From Bacillota bacterium (GTDB lineage Bacteria > Bacillota > Clostridia > Oscillospirales > Acutalibacteraceae), in contig JAKJCA010000010.1 of NCBI GenBank assembly GCA_022706685.1, positions 1 through 64,000 on the forward strand: a stretch of 64,000 nt of DNA, given 5' to 3'. Made by a program: the position numbers and the translations under genes. The first letter of the stretch is position 1, and every line of letters begins with the position of its first letter. Shown piece after piece: positions 35,674 to 44,453 of this stretch. Under the pieces are notes generated by a model. It ran no database searches. It saw only the letters and a program-made list of their open reading frames with translations, and was not told where the DNA came from.

Positions 35674-38028
35674 TCAGGAATCAATCCCGATATACAAAAA
35701 ATCGTCCGTCAGCCCGGCGCCGGCATAGTCGACGGCCTGAATACCCATCCCGGGCGCCGGCGAGCCGGGAGCGAAGGAGAAGTCGCCGTTCGCGGCGTCG
35801 GTGAACAGCGGGTCGGCGATAATCGAGTTTTTCTCGTAGCCGTTGAGGCGCATCCGCCAGATGCCGGCGTTGTGGATTCTCGACAGGCGGAACGTATGGC
35901 GAAACGCGAACAGGTCGGTCAGTTTGGTGAAGTATTCTGTATCCGCCTTCGTGTTGAAGTAGATGTTGTCGTCGCTGAACGCCAGGGCGTCTTTGAACTC
36001 CCCGTCGTTGGTGGTGACATTGACATATTTGGCATAGGACGGATAGTGCAGGCCCGGCAGCGGCAAAAAGCCGAACAGTTCGCACGCGCTGTTGGTGTCT
36101 TTGCACTCATAGACGATGTTGTGCCTTGCGGTGGCGTTTGAGGACGGTTCGTTATCCCCGTAATCAGGGAAGGTGATGGCATTTTTCGCCTGGCAGAAAG
36201 CGATAATATTGTTGGTGCAGACCTGGTTTGCATACTTCATAACAATGATGCCTTCAATCGCCGCCTCCCGGCTTTTGCCGTTGTTGGTGAAATGCTTCAT
36301 GTTGTAGATGAGGTTCCCCGTAACGGTGGTTGAGGGGTTGAAGTCGTCGATATAGATGCCGAAACCGTAGGAGGTCAGACGCGCCGTGCAGTCGTGAATC
36401 ACGTTGCTGCGCACGATGTTGCCGGGGCCAGAGCACCACATCTCGATGGTGCCGCCGTCCTGCGTATCGAACATTGCGTTGGTGATGTCGTTGTATTCGA
36501 TGATATTGCCGTAGGACTGCATGTACCGGTCCTCGGTTCCTTCCCGAACCGTCACGGCGGGCGCGTCGGGGCCGTCCGGCCAGACCTGCATACCCGCCTC
36601 CGGCCGCATGCCTTTGATGCTCGCGGCATACCGGGGCGTGCCGTCGATTCGGTTATGGGATATGACGGAGGTGTCCGTCGCCATGATCTGCACGCCCGCG
36701 CCGTGGCCGACAGACAGGCCGGTTTCGTAAATGAGGTTGTTTGTTATCAGGTGGCGGAAGCTGGAACGGCAATAAGCAGCCCCCTCGATTTGCACGCCGG
36801 TATGGCCGCATTCGCCGATGACACAGCCGGTGACAGTGATGCCTTCGTTATACCCTGACGCAAAAACGCCGTGGCAGCCCGCGCCGGATATACGGCAGTC
36901 TTTGACCGTGATATTCCGAGAGTTTGCCAGTTCAATCAAGCCGCTGTTCCCGTTGCGCAGCGTGTCGGTATTGCGCAGGGAAAGCCCTTCGAGGACGATG
37001 TTTTCGACCCGGCTGCTGCGCGACGCGCCTTGAAAACGCACGGTGTTTTTCAGCAGCGCGGCCGAAACGGCGCCGTTTTCAAGGTTGGCCGCGTCGTGGG
37101 GTTTGTAATAAACAAAGCCGTCCGCCGAATCGCAGAAGAACTCGCCCGGTTCGTCGAGCAGGGATAAATCATTGAGCAGATAAAAGCGCGAGCCGCCGCC
37201 CATCACATAGCCGCAGGAGCCGGCTTCCCGCGTAAAATAAACCGTGGAGGCCGCGGTGTCGATATCCGTCACGGGGTAGTAGCCGGAAAACCAGTTCCAG
37301 TCCCCGCCCACGCCGCCGGGAAAGGCGAACACTTCGAGCGTTTTCGAATCCGCAAGCGACGCGAAAAGCGCCGTTTCGTCATATACAAAACTGTTGTTCG
37401 GCTGCGCGTGGTCGGTGAACTTGATTTGATTGGCGGAAACGTGCAGGTAGTCCCCTTTTTCCGGCTCGCGCGCAATGCTGCCGACCTTGCCGTTTTCGCT
37501 CAAAACGCGGAAAGCGGGGCCGTTGTATGCGGTCCGGTAAATGCCGTCTTTGAACGCCCGCCAACCCGTCAGCGCGGCGCCGGCGTCGAAAACCGGCGTT
37601 TCGCCAGGGTAGTTGCGGTAAATGACATGGTATCCATCGAAACCCGAATCGGCGGAAGAGAAGACGACGGTTTGATTGACATGATAAACGCCGCCGCAGA
37701 TAAGGACGTTGATGTCCCGCGGCCCTTTCATCCATGTTTTCATTTCGCGCACGGCGTCGCGCGCCCGCGCCAGCGTGGCGAAAGCGGTCGCCGCCGTTTT
37801 GCCGTCGTTGAGGTCGGACCCACCGGGCGAAACATAGAAGTCGGCCTCGGTGGAGGCAGCGTTTTGTTTGACGGGCGCGGCGTTGATGTCATAGCCGGTG
37901 CCTTGGTACAGGATATTGCCGCTGAGGTCGTAACTGTCTTCGGAGTTCAAAAACCCGACGAGCGAAACGAAGGTGGTGACGGAAACGATAACAGCGGTGA
38001 GTTTCTGGACGATTTTGGAAATATTCAT
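35674..38028 (-). CDS. secreted right-handed parallel beta-helix protein (putative glycosidase or lyase)
   Basis: 784 residues. Residues 1-27 are a signal-like segment (MNISKIVQKLTAVIVSVTTFVSLVG). A conserved entry ADFYVSPGGSDLNDGKTAATAFATLARARDAVREM follows at about 61-95, then PVFDAGAALTGW. This entry is shared by several beta-helix glycosidase groups (for example GH120 and GH141). From about 350 to 620 the coil repeats with N-rich and G-rich turns (ITVKDCRISGAGCHGVFASG, ITVTGCVIGECGHTGVQIEG and more), giving roughly ten rungs. It is presumably extracellular and attacks a plant or host polysaccharide; the family cannot be fixed by eye. It follows GH38 by 122 bases on the same strand. Confidence 0.82.
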   Translation of the reverse strand: MNISKIVQKLTAVIVSVTTFVSLVGFLNSEDSYDLSGNILYQGTGYDINAAPVKQNAASTEADFYVSPGGSDLNDGKTAATAFATLARARDAVREMKTWMKGPRDINVLICGGVYHVNQTVVFSSADSGFDGYHVIYRNYPGETPVFDAGAALTGWRAFKDGIYRTAYNGPAFRVLSENGKVGSIAREPEKGDYLHVSANQIKFTDHAQPNNSFVYDETALFASLADSKTLEVFAFPGGVGGDWNWFSGYYPVTDIDTAASTVYFTREAGSCGYVMGGGSRFYLLNDLSLLDEPGEFFCDSADGFVYYKPHDAANLENGAVSAALLKNTVRFQGASRSSRVENIVLEGLSLRNTDTLRNGNSGLIELANSRNITVKDCRISGAGCHGVFASGYNEGITVTGCVIGECGHTGVQIEGAAYCRSSFRHLITNNLIYETGLSVGHGAGVQIMATDTSVISHNRIDGTPRYAASIKGMRPEAGMQVWPDGPDAPAVTVREGTEDRYMQSYGNIIEYNDITNAMFDTQDGGTIEMWCSGPGNIVRSNVIHDCTARLTSYGFGIYIDDFNPSTTVTGNLIYNMKHFTNNGKSREAAIEGIIVMKYANQVCTNNIIAFCQAKNAITFPDYGDNEPSSNATARHNIVYECKDTNSACELFGFLPLPGLHYPSYAKYVNVTTNDGEFKDALAFSDDNIYFNTKADTEYFTKLTDLFAFRHTFRLSRIHNAGIWRMRLNGYEKNSIIADPLFTDAANGDFSFAPGSPAPGMGIQAVDYAGAGLTDDFLYIGIDS

Positions 38029-38150
38029 CCTTGTTGCTGTCCTTTCGCGTATCGATTATTTCAGTGTCGGGACTTCAGCGATTGGTCCGGTTGATGCGCA
38101 GCCGTATTTTACAGATATTCCCGGCAATTTTTATTTCAAGATGAAAATTG

Positions 38151-40955
38151 TCAGAAACAAACTTGAACGGTCGCCACTTCAAAGGCGCCTAAACGGAAAC
38201 TTAAAGTATCGTTGTCGACGGTCACGGCGCCTAAATCCTTCGTCTCCGTCAGGTCGGTCAGCATAGCGCTTTTGATGGCTTTCGGGAAGCCGATTTTAAC
38301 CGCGCCGCCCTTGCCGTTTGCGTCATACAGGCGGACGATGAGGCCTTCGCCATCCTCCGGCGTCTTCACCGCCGAGCATTTGACATCGCCCTGCAAAGAT
38401 ATCATTTTCGCTTCCTTCGGCAGGGTCCCGGAATGGGCCGTCCCCGATACAAAGCTGATCGGGTGGACAAAGCCGGTAGAGGCTTTGAAGACATCCATAT
38501 TGCAAAGCGAATCGACCATGCCGACGCCGATTTTCATCCGGTGAATACCGTCCTCCGGGCTGGGGTCGGGTTCATAGGAAGAACGGATGAGGTTAACGGC
38601 TATGCTGTTATTGACGCCTCTGTAACCGTATTTTGTATCGGTAACAAGCATCAGCGGCTTGATACAGTCGCAATCCGGAATCGCCATGATAAAGCTGTTG
38701 CCCGGTGTGTCATCATGTATCGGCGCACGGTCAATCGTGCCGAACGGAATATCGTAGCGGTATTTCGACGCGTCAAAGTGAAACGGCACGGCAAAGTTCA
38801 GCTGAGGGACACAGGACGCGTTCCCGATTTCATGCCAATCCGCCGTCACATCGAATTGCAGCATTTTGCTGTTTTCATCGAGCGAAACGGCGACGTCGAG
38901 GCAGGAGCGTTCAAATTCTATTTTGTATTTGACGGTCTGCCTGAGCGCCCCTTTGCGCTGCTCGTAAACGATCACCTTGCCGTCTTCATTTAAATCGGTA
39001 CTTTTCGCGTACCTTCCGACACGCCAGGCGGACATACCCGCCACGGTGTCCTCCTGAATAAACCGGAACCCGCAAGCCGGGTTGTCCCTGCAAATAATGT
39101 CTTTGCCCGTCTGTTTGTCGATAAAGGAGATCAGGCGCATGTCGCCGGATTTGAATACGGCCTTTACCAAATCGTTTTCCAAAACCTTGTCAAAGTCGGT
39201 GTAACTGTCGGTCATGACGGTTGAATAAACATATTTTTTGGAACTTTCGGCGCTCTCTTGCGTGACAGTATAGGTGGTGTAGCCGAATGCCGGTATTTTC
39301 GCGTCAATCAGCAGCACCGTTTGCGTATGTCCCCAGTAATTCCCCGGGCGGCCTTGTTCCAAAATCTCAAACTTTACGGCGTTGCCTTTTACATCCTTAA
39401 CGGACATTCTGGACACATCGTAATTCCAATCCCAAACAACCACTTTCACGGGGCCTTCCCGGTCAAAATCCGTGGGGTTGAAAAGATGGAGAATTCTGGT
39501 CTTTCCGCGTCCTCTCTCCGTCTGGGCAAAGCGGTAATTCGACGGGTCGCCCACGCCGTAACCGACGCCGGCGCCCTCCGAGGTCGTCAGATTGTCGCTG
39601 TCGACAAGTATATCGGAAGTGTCAATCGCCTGAGCGATTTTACTCATAGCGTTTTTGGCGTTGGTATTGGCAATCGCCATCGTTTTTTGAAATTCTCCCA
39701 AGGCGTATTCCCTTGTCTCCGTAATACCCGAACCCGGCAAAATATCGTGGAACTGGTTAAACAATGTCTTTTCCCACGCCGCGAAGAAACTTTTTTTGTA
39801 ATCCCCGGCTCCCGCGAACGCCGCGGCGCCGGCCGACAGGACCTCGGCGTCATAAAGCCTGGCTTCCGAAATACGGTTGCCCATTTTGATGCGCGACTGC
39901 GATGTGTAACAGCCCGTGAAAACGAAGTTCAGCTCTTGGTTGACGACGGGCAGGCTTTCGCGAACGGCTTCAAGCTTTGAGAAAAACTCCGCGTAGGTGC
40001 TGAACTTGATAACCGGCGCTATGGGCCAGGTCATCATATCGATGAGTTTTTCAATGTCGCGCCTTGTCGGCCCGCCGCCATGGTCGCCCACACCGTACAG
40101 ATACAGCATATCCATAATGGACGCGTCGTTGCAGAATTGAACCGAGTAAGGAATATGCTCACAGGAGACCGTGGCGTTGTACCCTTTCGGGTCCCTGAAC
40201 ACAATGGCTTCGGCATGGCTCCTCGACTGCCAGCGGTAAACATAATGTCCATCATAGGCCCTGCAGTGGTAATAGTATTTCACGCCGCTTTTGCTCATAA
40301 TTTCGGGGATGTTCCAGTTATGGCCAAACGTGTCGGGCTCAAAATCAAGGGACAAGTCATCCGGTTCGACACCGAACGTTTTGTTGATATATCGCTTGGT
40401 ATACAAAACGTGCCTCGCAAAACTCTCGCCGTTGGGCATGTTTTTGTCCGCCTCGACCCAGGTTGAGGCGGAGATTTCCCAACGGCCCTCTTTTACCCTG
40501 GCTTTTATCTCCTCCAGCATTTCCGGGTCGTACTCTTCAACAATCCGGTAGGTGGAGGCTTGCGACTGCGAAAAGGTGAATTGCGGATATTCGTTCATTA
40601 AATCAAGCATGGTGCGGAAGGTATCGACAGCAACGGACGCTGTCTCGGAGAAACCCCACATCCAGTTCATATCAATATGGGCGTGCGCGACGCAGTGCAT
40701 GGTGTATTCCTTTGCGTCGGGTGAAACGGGCAATAATATGCCTTCGGCGGCCATGGCTGCCGGTTTTGTAATCGTGCCGTTTTCAAGAAAGTTGTTTGTC
40801 AGGCACCGAACGGACTCGTTGATGAGTCCGTTATATTTACCGCCCTTGCGCTCGGATATTTTCATTGCGCAACTGATTTCAGCCAGTATTCTTTCGCTCC
40901 AGTACCCCTTGGCGTTTTTCTGCAGATTTTCAAGCTCATCATAGACAGTCGTCAT
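38151..40955 (-). CDS. GH38 alpha-mannosidase
   Basis: 934 residues. The GH38 metal and catalytic motifs are present: HAHIDMNWMWG with His91/His93 and Asp95 (zinc site), and DFEPDTFGHNWNIPEIM with Asp208 as the expected nucleophile. A further conserved block is EKTLFNQFHDILPGSG (His/Asp) near 392-407. The C-terminal beta-sandwich domains fill the rest, ending in a typical LGAFEVATVQV strand. Such enzymes remove alpha-linked mannose from N-glycans or their fragments. No signal peptide is visible, so oligosaccharides must be imported first. GGGAGGAAGAAAGC precedes the ATG, and an extended -10 element lies about 60 bases upstream. Confidence 0.94.
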   Translation of the reverse strand: MTTVYDELENLQKNAKGYWSERILAEISCAMKISERKGGKYNGLINESVRCLTNNFLENGTITKPAAMAAEGILLPVSPDAKEYTMHCVAHAHIDMNWMWGFSETASVAVDTFRTMLDLMNEYPQFTFSQSQASTYRIVEEYDPEMLEEIKARVKEGRWEISASTWVEADKNMPNGESFARHVLYTKRYINKTFGVEPDDLSLDFEPDTFGHNWNIPEIMSKSGVKYYYHCRAYDGHYVYRWQSRSHAEAIVFRDPKGYNATVSCEHIPYSVQFCNDASIMDMLYLYGVGDHGGGPTRRDIEKLIDMMTWPIAPVIKFSTYAEFFSKLEAVRESLPVVNQELNFVFTGCYTSQSRIKMGNRISEARLYDAEVLSAGAAAFAGAGDYKKSFFAAWEKTLFNQFHDILPGSGITETREYALGEFQKTMAIANTNAKNAMSKIAQAIDTSDILVDSDNLTTSEGAGVGYGVGDPSNYRFAQTERGRGKTRILHLFNPTDFDREGPVKVVVWDWNYDVSRMSVKDVKGNAVKFEILEQGRPGNYWGHTQTVLLIDAKIPAFGYTTYTVTQESAESSKKYVYSTVMTDSYTDFDKVLENDLVKAVFKSGDMRLISFIDKQTGKDIICRDNPACGFRFIQEDTVAGMSAWRVGRYAKSTDLNEDGKVIVYEQRKGALRQTVKYKIEFERSCLDVAVSLDENSKMLQFDVTADWHEIGNASCVPQLNFAVPFHFDASKYRYDIPFGTIDRAPIHDDTPGNSFIMAIPDCDCIKPLMLVTDTKYGYRGVNNSIAVNLIRSSYEPDPSPEDGIHRMKIGVGMVDSLCNMDVFKASTGFVHPISFVSGTAHSGTLPKEAKMISLQGDVKCSAVKTPEDGEGLIVRLYDANGKGGAVKIGFPKAIKSAMLTDLTETKDLGAVTVDNDTLSFRLGAFEVATVQVCF

Positions 40956-41012
40956 GCTTTCTTCCTCCCGTTATCTTGGGCGCGCATCGCGCGTCCGCAG
41001 CGCTTATTCGAA

Positions 41013-41021
41013 ATTATATCA
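41013..41021 (-). promoter_or_regulatory. extended -10 promoter for the GH38 gene
   Basis: Minus-strand TGA-TATAAT (TATAAT at 41018-41013) forms a TGn-extended -10. No clear -35. The 231-base region 40956-41186 otherwise holds only the tRNA terminator hairpin. Confidence 0.5.
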
Positions 41022-41151
41022 CATTTATATTTGAATGCCTGATTACGGTTAAAAAGCATTGACCTCCGCCAGGCATTCGCCTGCCGCCTATGCTTTGTTA
41101 AAGCAGGGCGAGGAGCGGCCGTTTCGCGGCCTTATCAAGAAGCGGATGGAA

Positions 41152-41186
41152 AAAGAAAAAACCTTGTCCCGCGACAAGGTTTTTTC
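41152..41186 (-). terminator. intrinsic terminator of the tRNA-Ala gene
   Basis: The minus strand has AACCTTGTC (41181-41173), a 4-base loop and GACAAGGTT (41168-41160) followed by TTTTTCTTTTT. It begins immediately after the encoded CCA end of the tRNA. Confidence 0.92.
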
Positions 41187-41262
41187 TGGTGGACCTGAAG
41201 GGATTCGAACCCACGACCTCTCGGATGCGAACCGAACGCTCTCCCAACTGAGCTACAGGCCC
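41187..41262 (-). tRNA. tRNA-Ala (anticodon CGC)
   Basis: A 76-base cloverleaf including an encoded CCA end. The acceptor stem GGGCCTG/CAGGTCC contains the G3-U70 wobble pair that is the main identity element for alanyl-tRNA synthetase. The D-arm is GCTC AGTTGGGA GAGC. The anticodon stem TTCGG/CCGAG encloses TTCGCAT, giving anticodon CGC, which reads GCG codons. The T-loop is TTCGAAT with stem GTGGG/CCCTT (one U-U mismatch). GCG is frequent in this GC-rich window, so a dedicated CGC tRNA is sensible. It has its own consensus promoter and terminator. Confidence 0.95.
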
Positions 41263-41295
41263 GTGTGCCGGGGAATGCCCCCGAACCGCAAAAGC

Positions 41296-41324
41296 ATTAT
41301 ATTCTATCGCTTTTTTTATGTCAA
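41296..41324 (-). promoter_or_regulatory. consensus promoter of tRNA-Ala
   Basis: Minus-strand TTGACA (41324-41319), exactly 17 bases, and TATAAT (41301-41296) match both hexamers perfectly. The start of transcription should be about 27 bases before the mature 5' end. This is the strongest promoter in the window, as expected for a stable RNA gene. Confidence 0.92.
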
Positions 41325-41345
41325 GACCGGCGGGCGGGTCCTGTT

Positions 41346-42335
41346 TTATGCCGGATCAAGGGGATAGCGCACGCCGATTTGACGGCGGATGGCGTCCATC
41401 TGCGCCATGATAAAGCGCGACTGGCTGTGCGGGACGATGTCGCTTTCGAGTTTGCCCTCGCGGATGCAGCGGCTGCTTTCGATAATCTGCTCCTCAAAGC
41501 CGTTGCCGAGGAAGGGGCAGCGGTAGGTCTGCGGCTTGCTGTCCCTGACATGCACCGTGAACTCCTGGGGGGCGTAGAAACGGTCCTTCGTTTTGATATA
41601 GCCTTTGTCGCCGAACACATAGCCGTCGCCCGGTTTTTCCAGCAGCATGGCCGATGTGAGCGAAGCGATGGCGCCGCTTGCGTATTTGATTAAAACGCAG
41701 CAATGGACGTCCACGCCCGTCGGGCCGAGTTCGGCTTCGGCAACGATATCCGCCACGGGGGAGTCCATATTCCACGAAGCGAAACTCAGGCAATAACAGC
41801 CGACGTCGAGCAGGGAACCGCCGCCGTAAAGGGGGTTGAAGGCATGGTGGTCCGGCTCGTCGGACATATCGTAGCAAAACGCGGCCTGAATGCCCTTGAC
41901 CTCGCCGATGGCGCCGGACTTCACGATCTCCAGCAGCTTGATGGTGCCGGGTGTCAGCCGCGCCCACATCGCTTCCATAAGGAAGACTTTGTTCTTTTGC
42001 GCGCAGGCGATCATTTCGTCGAGCTGCAGCATATTGACGGTGATCGGTTTTTCGGACAGGACCGCTTTGCCGTGGTTCATCATCAGCATGCCGTTGGGCG
42101 CGTGCAGGGCGTGCGGCGTCGCGATATAGGCGGCGTCGATGCCGTCGAAACGGGCCATATCCTCGTAACTGCCGAACGGGTGCGGAATACCGAACTCGTC
42201 CGCGAATTGCCGCGCGGTGCCGTCGTTCCTCGAAGCGACCGCCTCCAGGCTCACACCTTCGACATTTTTCGCCGCTTCGGCAAATCTGTGCGCGATGCCT
42301 CCTGTGCCGACGATACCCCATCTGACGATTTGCAT
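41346..42335 (-). CDS. Gfo/Idh/MocA family NAD(P)-dependent oxidoreductase
   Basis: 329 residues. The Rossmann domain opens RWGIVGTGGIAHRF with GxGxxA for NAD(P). SEKPITVNMLQLDEMIACA contains the family EKP motif with the conserved Lys near residue 94. The C-terminal alpha/beta domain holds GSLLDVGCYCLSFASW, the GGGxxxDxGxH-type catalytic block with Asp and Cys/Tyr. Members oxidise or reduce sugars, cyclitols or glycosides; some use bound NAD for glycosidase-like reactions. The substrate is unknown. ATG start. It ends 84 bases before the tRNA-Ala gene and shares its upstream region with the divergent desulfoferrodoxin gene. Confidence 0.9.
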   Translation of the reverse strand: MQIVRWGIVGTGGIAHRFAEAAKNVEGVSLEAVASRNDGTARQFADEFGIPHPFGSYEDMARFDGIDAAYIATPHALHAPNGMLMMNHGKAVLSEKPITVNMLQLDEMIACAQKNKVFLMEAMWARLTPGTIKLLEIVKSGAIGEVKGIQAAFCYDMSDEPDHHAFNPLYGGGSLLDVGCYCLSFASWNMDSPVADIVAEAELGPTGVDVHCCVLIKYASGAIASLTSAMLLEKPGDGYVFGDKGYIKTKDRFYAPQEFTVHVRDSKPQTYRCPFLGNGFEEQIIESSRCIREGKLESDIVPHSQSRFIMAQMDAIRRQIGVRYPLDPA

Positions 42336-42373
42336 GGTTCATCCTCCGTTGCTGTTGGCGACATTTCCCGATA

Positions 42374-42402
42374 TTGAAAAAGGCGGCATACTGTGGTAGT
42401 AT
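42374..42402 (+). promoter_or_regulatory. promoter for the desulfoferrodoxin-rubredoxin-flavodiiron operon
   Basis: TTGAAA (42374-42379), a 17-base spacer, and TAGTAT (42397-42402) preceded by TGG, making an extended -10. It overlaps the divergent promoter region of the Gfo/Idh/MocA gene. Confidence 0.65.
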
Positions 42403-42423
42403 CTGAAAAGGGTTGCGGATGTT

Positions 42424-42432
42424 ATTATACCA
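42424..42432 (-). promoter_or_regulatory. extended -10 promoter for the Gfo/Idh/MocA gene
   Basis: Minus-strand TGG-TATAAT (TATAAT at 42429-42424), with TTTGAA 16 bases further upstream as a plausible -35. It is divergent to, and lies inside the leader of, the desulfoferrodoxin operon. Confidence 0.5.
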
Positions 42433-42486
42433 CCTTTCCCCCGCGTTCAAAACCCTTGGCAGAATATGGAAAGAAAGGGGATTATC

Positions 42487-42870
42487 ATGAGCAGAAAGCA
42501 GAAATTCTACATCTGCCGCATCTGCGGCAACCTGGTCGGCATGATCCATGATTCCGAAGTCGAGATTATCTGCTGCGGCGAACCGATGCAGGAGTTGGTC
42601 CCCAACACGGCCGAAGCGGCGTTCGAGAAGCATCTGCCCGTCGTCAAGACCGAGGGCTCCAAGGTCACGGTGACAATCGGCAGCACGCTTCATCCCATGG
42701 TGCCCGAGCATTATATCCAATGGGTTTACCTGCAAACCAAAAACGGCGGCCAGCGAAAGAACCTCGAGCCGGGTGCGCAGCCGGAAGCCGTGTTCTCCGT
42801 CGAGGGAGACGAAGCCGTCGCCGCGTTCGCCTACTGTAACCTGCACGGGCTCTGGAAAACCGAAATCTGA
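42487..42870 (+). CDS. dfx: desulfoferrodoxin (superoxide reductase)
   Basis: 127 residues, the standard two-domain form. The N-terminal desulforedoxin-like domain has Cys10, Cys13, Cys29 and Cys30 (centre I, rubredoxin-like iron). The superoxide reductase domain has Glu47 and His49, His69, His75, Cys117 and His120, matching the His4-Cys centre II that reduces superoxide to hydrogen peroxide without making oxygen. The ATG at 42487 follows AAAGGGG at six bases; an ATG seven codons upstream lies in the leader and is rejected. It is the first gene of an operon with rubredoxin (its electron donor) and a flavodiiron protein. Confidence 0.96.
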   Translation: MSRKQKFYICRICGNLVGMIHDSEVEIICCGEPMQELVPNTAEAAFEKHLPVVKTEGSKVTVTIGSTLHPMVPEHYIQWVYLQTKNGGQRKNLEPGAQPEAVFSVEGDEAVAAFAYCNLHGLWKTEI

Positions 42871-42893
42871 CCTATATAACGGAGGAAATACGT

Positions 42894-43049
42894 ATGAAAA
42901 AGTTCGAATGCATCTGCGGTTATGTTTATGACCCCGAGATCGGCGACCCCGACGGCGGCATCGCCCCCGGCACTGCCTTCGAGGATATCCCCGACGACTG
43001 GACCTGCCCTGTCTGCGGTTTGAGCAAAGACGCTTTTACCGAGGTATAA
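42894..43049 (+). CDS. rubredoxin with shortened first cysteine knuckle
   Basis: A 51-residue rubredoxin: MKKFE, then [33 protein letters not shown] and the end FTEV. It carries single electrons on a FeCys4 site, here probably from NAD(P)H-rubredoxin oxidoreductase to desulfoferrodoxin and the flavodiiron protein. The first knuckle reads Cys6-Ile-Cys8-Gly-Tyr (CxC), not the usual CxxCGY; the second is the usual CPVCG. The ATG has GGAGG eight bases upstream. It lies 23 bases after dfx. A single-residue deletion in the knuckle is the oddity; the rest, including the conserved Tyr/Trp core, is ordinary. Confidence 0.95.
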   Translation: MKKFECICGYVYDPEIGDPDGGIAPGTAFEDIPDDWTCPVCGLSKDAFTEV

Positions 43050-43133
43050 GACCCGGCCTCAATGGGATTTTCATGCAGGCCGCGCACAGACGGGCGCGGC
43101 CTGCCTAATATGGAGCAAGTGACGGAGGTTATA

Positions 43134-44327
43134 ATGAGCACTCTGCCAGTGACCCCTCTTATCAGCAGCATCGGCGTCCAGAACCCGACGCTGCGCGTTT
43201 TCGACATTATTATGGAGACCGAGTACGGCACCTCCTACAACGCTTATCTGGCTCGGGGAACCGAAAAAACGGCGCTGGTCGAAGCGGTTCACGGCGCGTT
43301 TTTTGACGAGTATCTGGAGAATATCCGTTCGCTCGCCGATATCAGGCAAATCGACTACCTGATCCTCAACCACACCGAGCCCGACCACTCGGGCTGCGTG
43401 GCGAAACTGCTGGAAATCAACCCGGACATCACCGTCGTCGCGACGGGGCCGGGGCACAAATACCTTGTGGCCATTGTCAACAGGCCTTACCGGGCGCTGA
43501 CGGCCGCGGCGGGGCAAAGCATCGGCCTGGGCGGGCTGACGCTTTCTTTCATTCCCGCGCCGATGCTGCACTGGCCGGACTCGATGTTCACCTGGTGCCC
43601 GGAGGAAAAAACACTTTTCTCCTGCGATTTTTTAGGTGCGCATTACAGCGAACCGCGCGTGTTCGACACCAAGGTCACCTATCCCGAAAAGTATCTGTCG
43701 GCTTTCCGTTATTATTACGACTGCATCTTCGCGCCTTTCAAACCGTTCGTGCTGCAGGGGCTCGAGAAAGCCGAAGCCCTGGGCGCGGCGTTCGTCTGCC
43801 CCAGCCACGGGCCGATTCTGACCGAAAGCATAGAGCAAGCCATGGCGCTTTACCGTTCCTGGAGCGCCCCGCCCGCGAAGCGCGAAAAGAAGAAAGTATT
43901 CATCGCCTATGTGTCTGCCTACGGCTGCACGCGCATGCTCGCGCAGGCGATGGCGGCGGCGCTTGAGGCCGAAGGGTTGCAAACGGAAAGCCTCGATTTG
44001 CTCAAAGCGGACTTCGCCGCCCTCAAGGAAAAAATCGACGGAGCCGACGGCCTGCTGTTCGGTACGCCGACCATCAACCGCGACGCGCTTAAACCCGTCT
44101 GGGACGCCACCACCCTCATCGACGCCGTCGCCAACAAAGGCAAACCGGCCGGTGTGTTCGGCTCCTACGGCTGGAGCGGGGAAGGCGTTCCGATGATTGC
44201 CGAGAGGCTTAAGGGGTTGAAGCTCGGCGTCCTCGGCGACGGTTTCAAAGCAAACTTTGTCCCCTCGTCCGACGAGCTTGACGCAGCCGCGGCTTACGCG
44301 AGGGAATTCGCCGCGATGCTGAAATAG
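43134..44327 (+). CDS. FprA-type flavodiiron protein (oxygen/NO reductase)
   Basis: 397 residues. The N-terminal metallo-beta-lactamase domain carries the di-iron ligands His80-x-Glu82-x-Asp84-His85 in HTEPDHSG, a His in LHWPDSMFTW, an Asp in SCDFLGAH and a His in PSHGPI. From about 255 a flavodoxin domain binds FMN (VFIAYVSAYGCTRMLAQAM, FGTPTINRDALKPVW and GSYGWSGEG). Such class A proteins reduce oxygen to water or NO to N2O with electrons from rubredoxin, encoded just upstream. The ATG at 43134 has GGAGG five bases before it; the frame is open 24 codons further, but with no site. Third gene of the oxidative defence operon. Confidence 0.96.
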   Translation: MSTLPVTPLISSIGVQNPTLRVFDIIMETEYGTSYNAYLARGTEKTALVEAVHGAFFDEYLENIRSLADIRQIDYLILNHTEPDHSGCVAKLLEINPDITVVATGPGHKYLVAIVNRPYRALTAAAGQSIGLGGLTLSFIPAPMLHWPDSMFTWCPEEKTLFSCDFLGAHYSEPRVFDTKVTYPEKYLSAFRYYYDCIFAPFKPFVLQGLEKAEALGAAFVCPSHGPILTESIEQAMALYRSWSAPPAKREKKKVFIAYVSAYGCTRMLAQAMAAALEAEGLQTESLDLLKADFAALKEKIDGADGLLFGTPTINRDALKPVWDATTLIDAVANKGKPAGVFGSYGWSGEGVPMIAERLKGLKLGVLGDGFKANFVPSSDELDAAAAYAREFAAMLK

Positions 44328-44354
44328 TGCGCTGATTTTCAGCAAAACGGCAAT

Positions 44355-44390
44355 GACAAAGCCGCGCGTGGCAGCATGCGCGGCTTTGTC
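44355..44390. terminator. hairpin terminator between the flavodiiron gene and the fucose cluster
   Basis: A 13-bp perfect stem GACAAAGCCGCGC (44355-44367) / GCGCGGCTTTGTC (44378-44390) with a 10-base loop. No long T-run follows on either side, so termination strength is uncertain, but its position between convergent genes fits. Confidence 0.6.
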
Positions 44391-44453
44391 TTGAGAAGCC
44401 GGTATGGGCATTCCTGTTTCCAATGGGCTCAAACGGCCCAAGACAGCCGTTAA

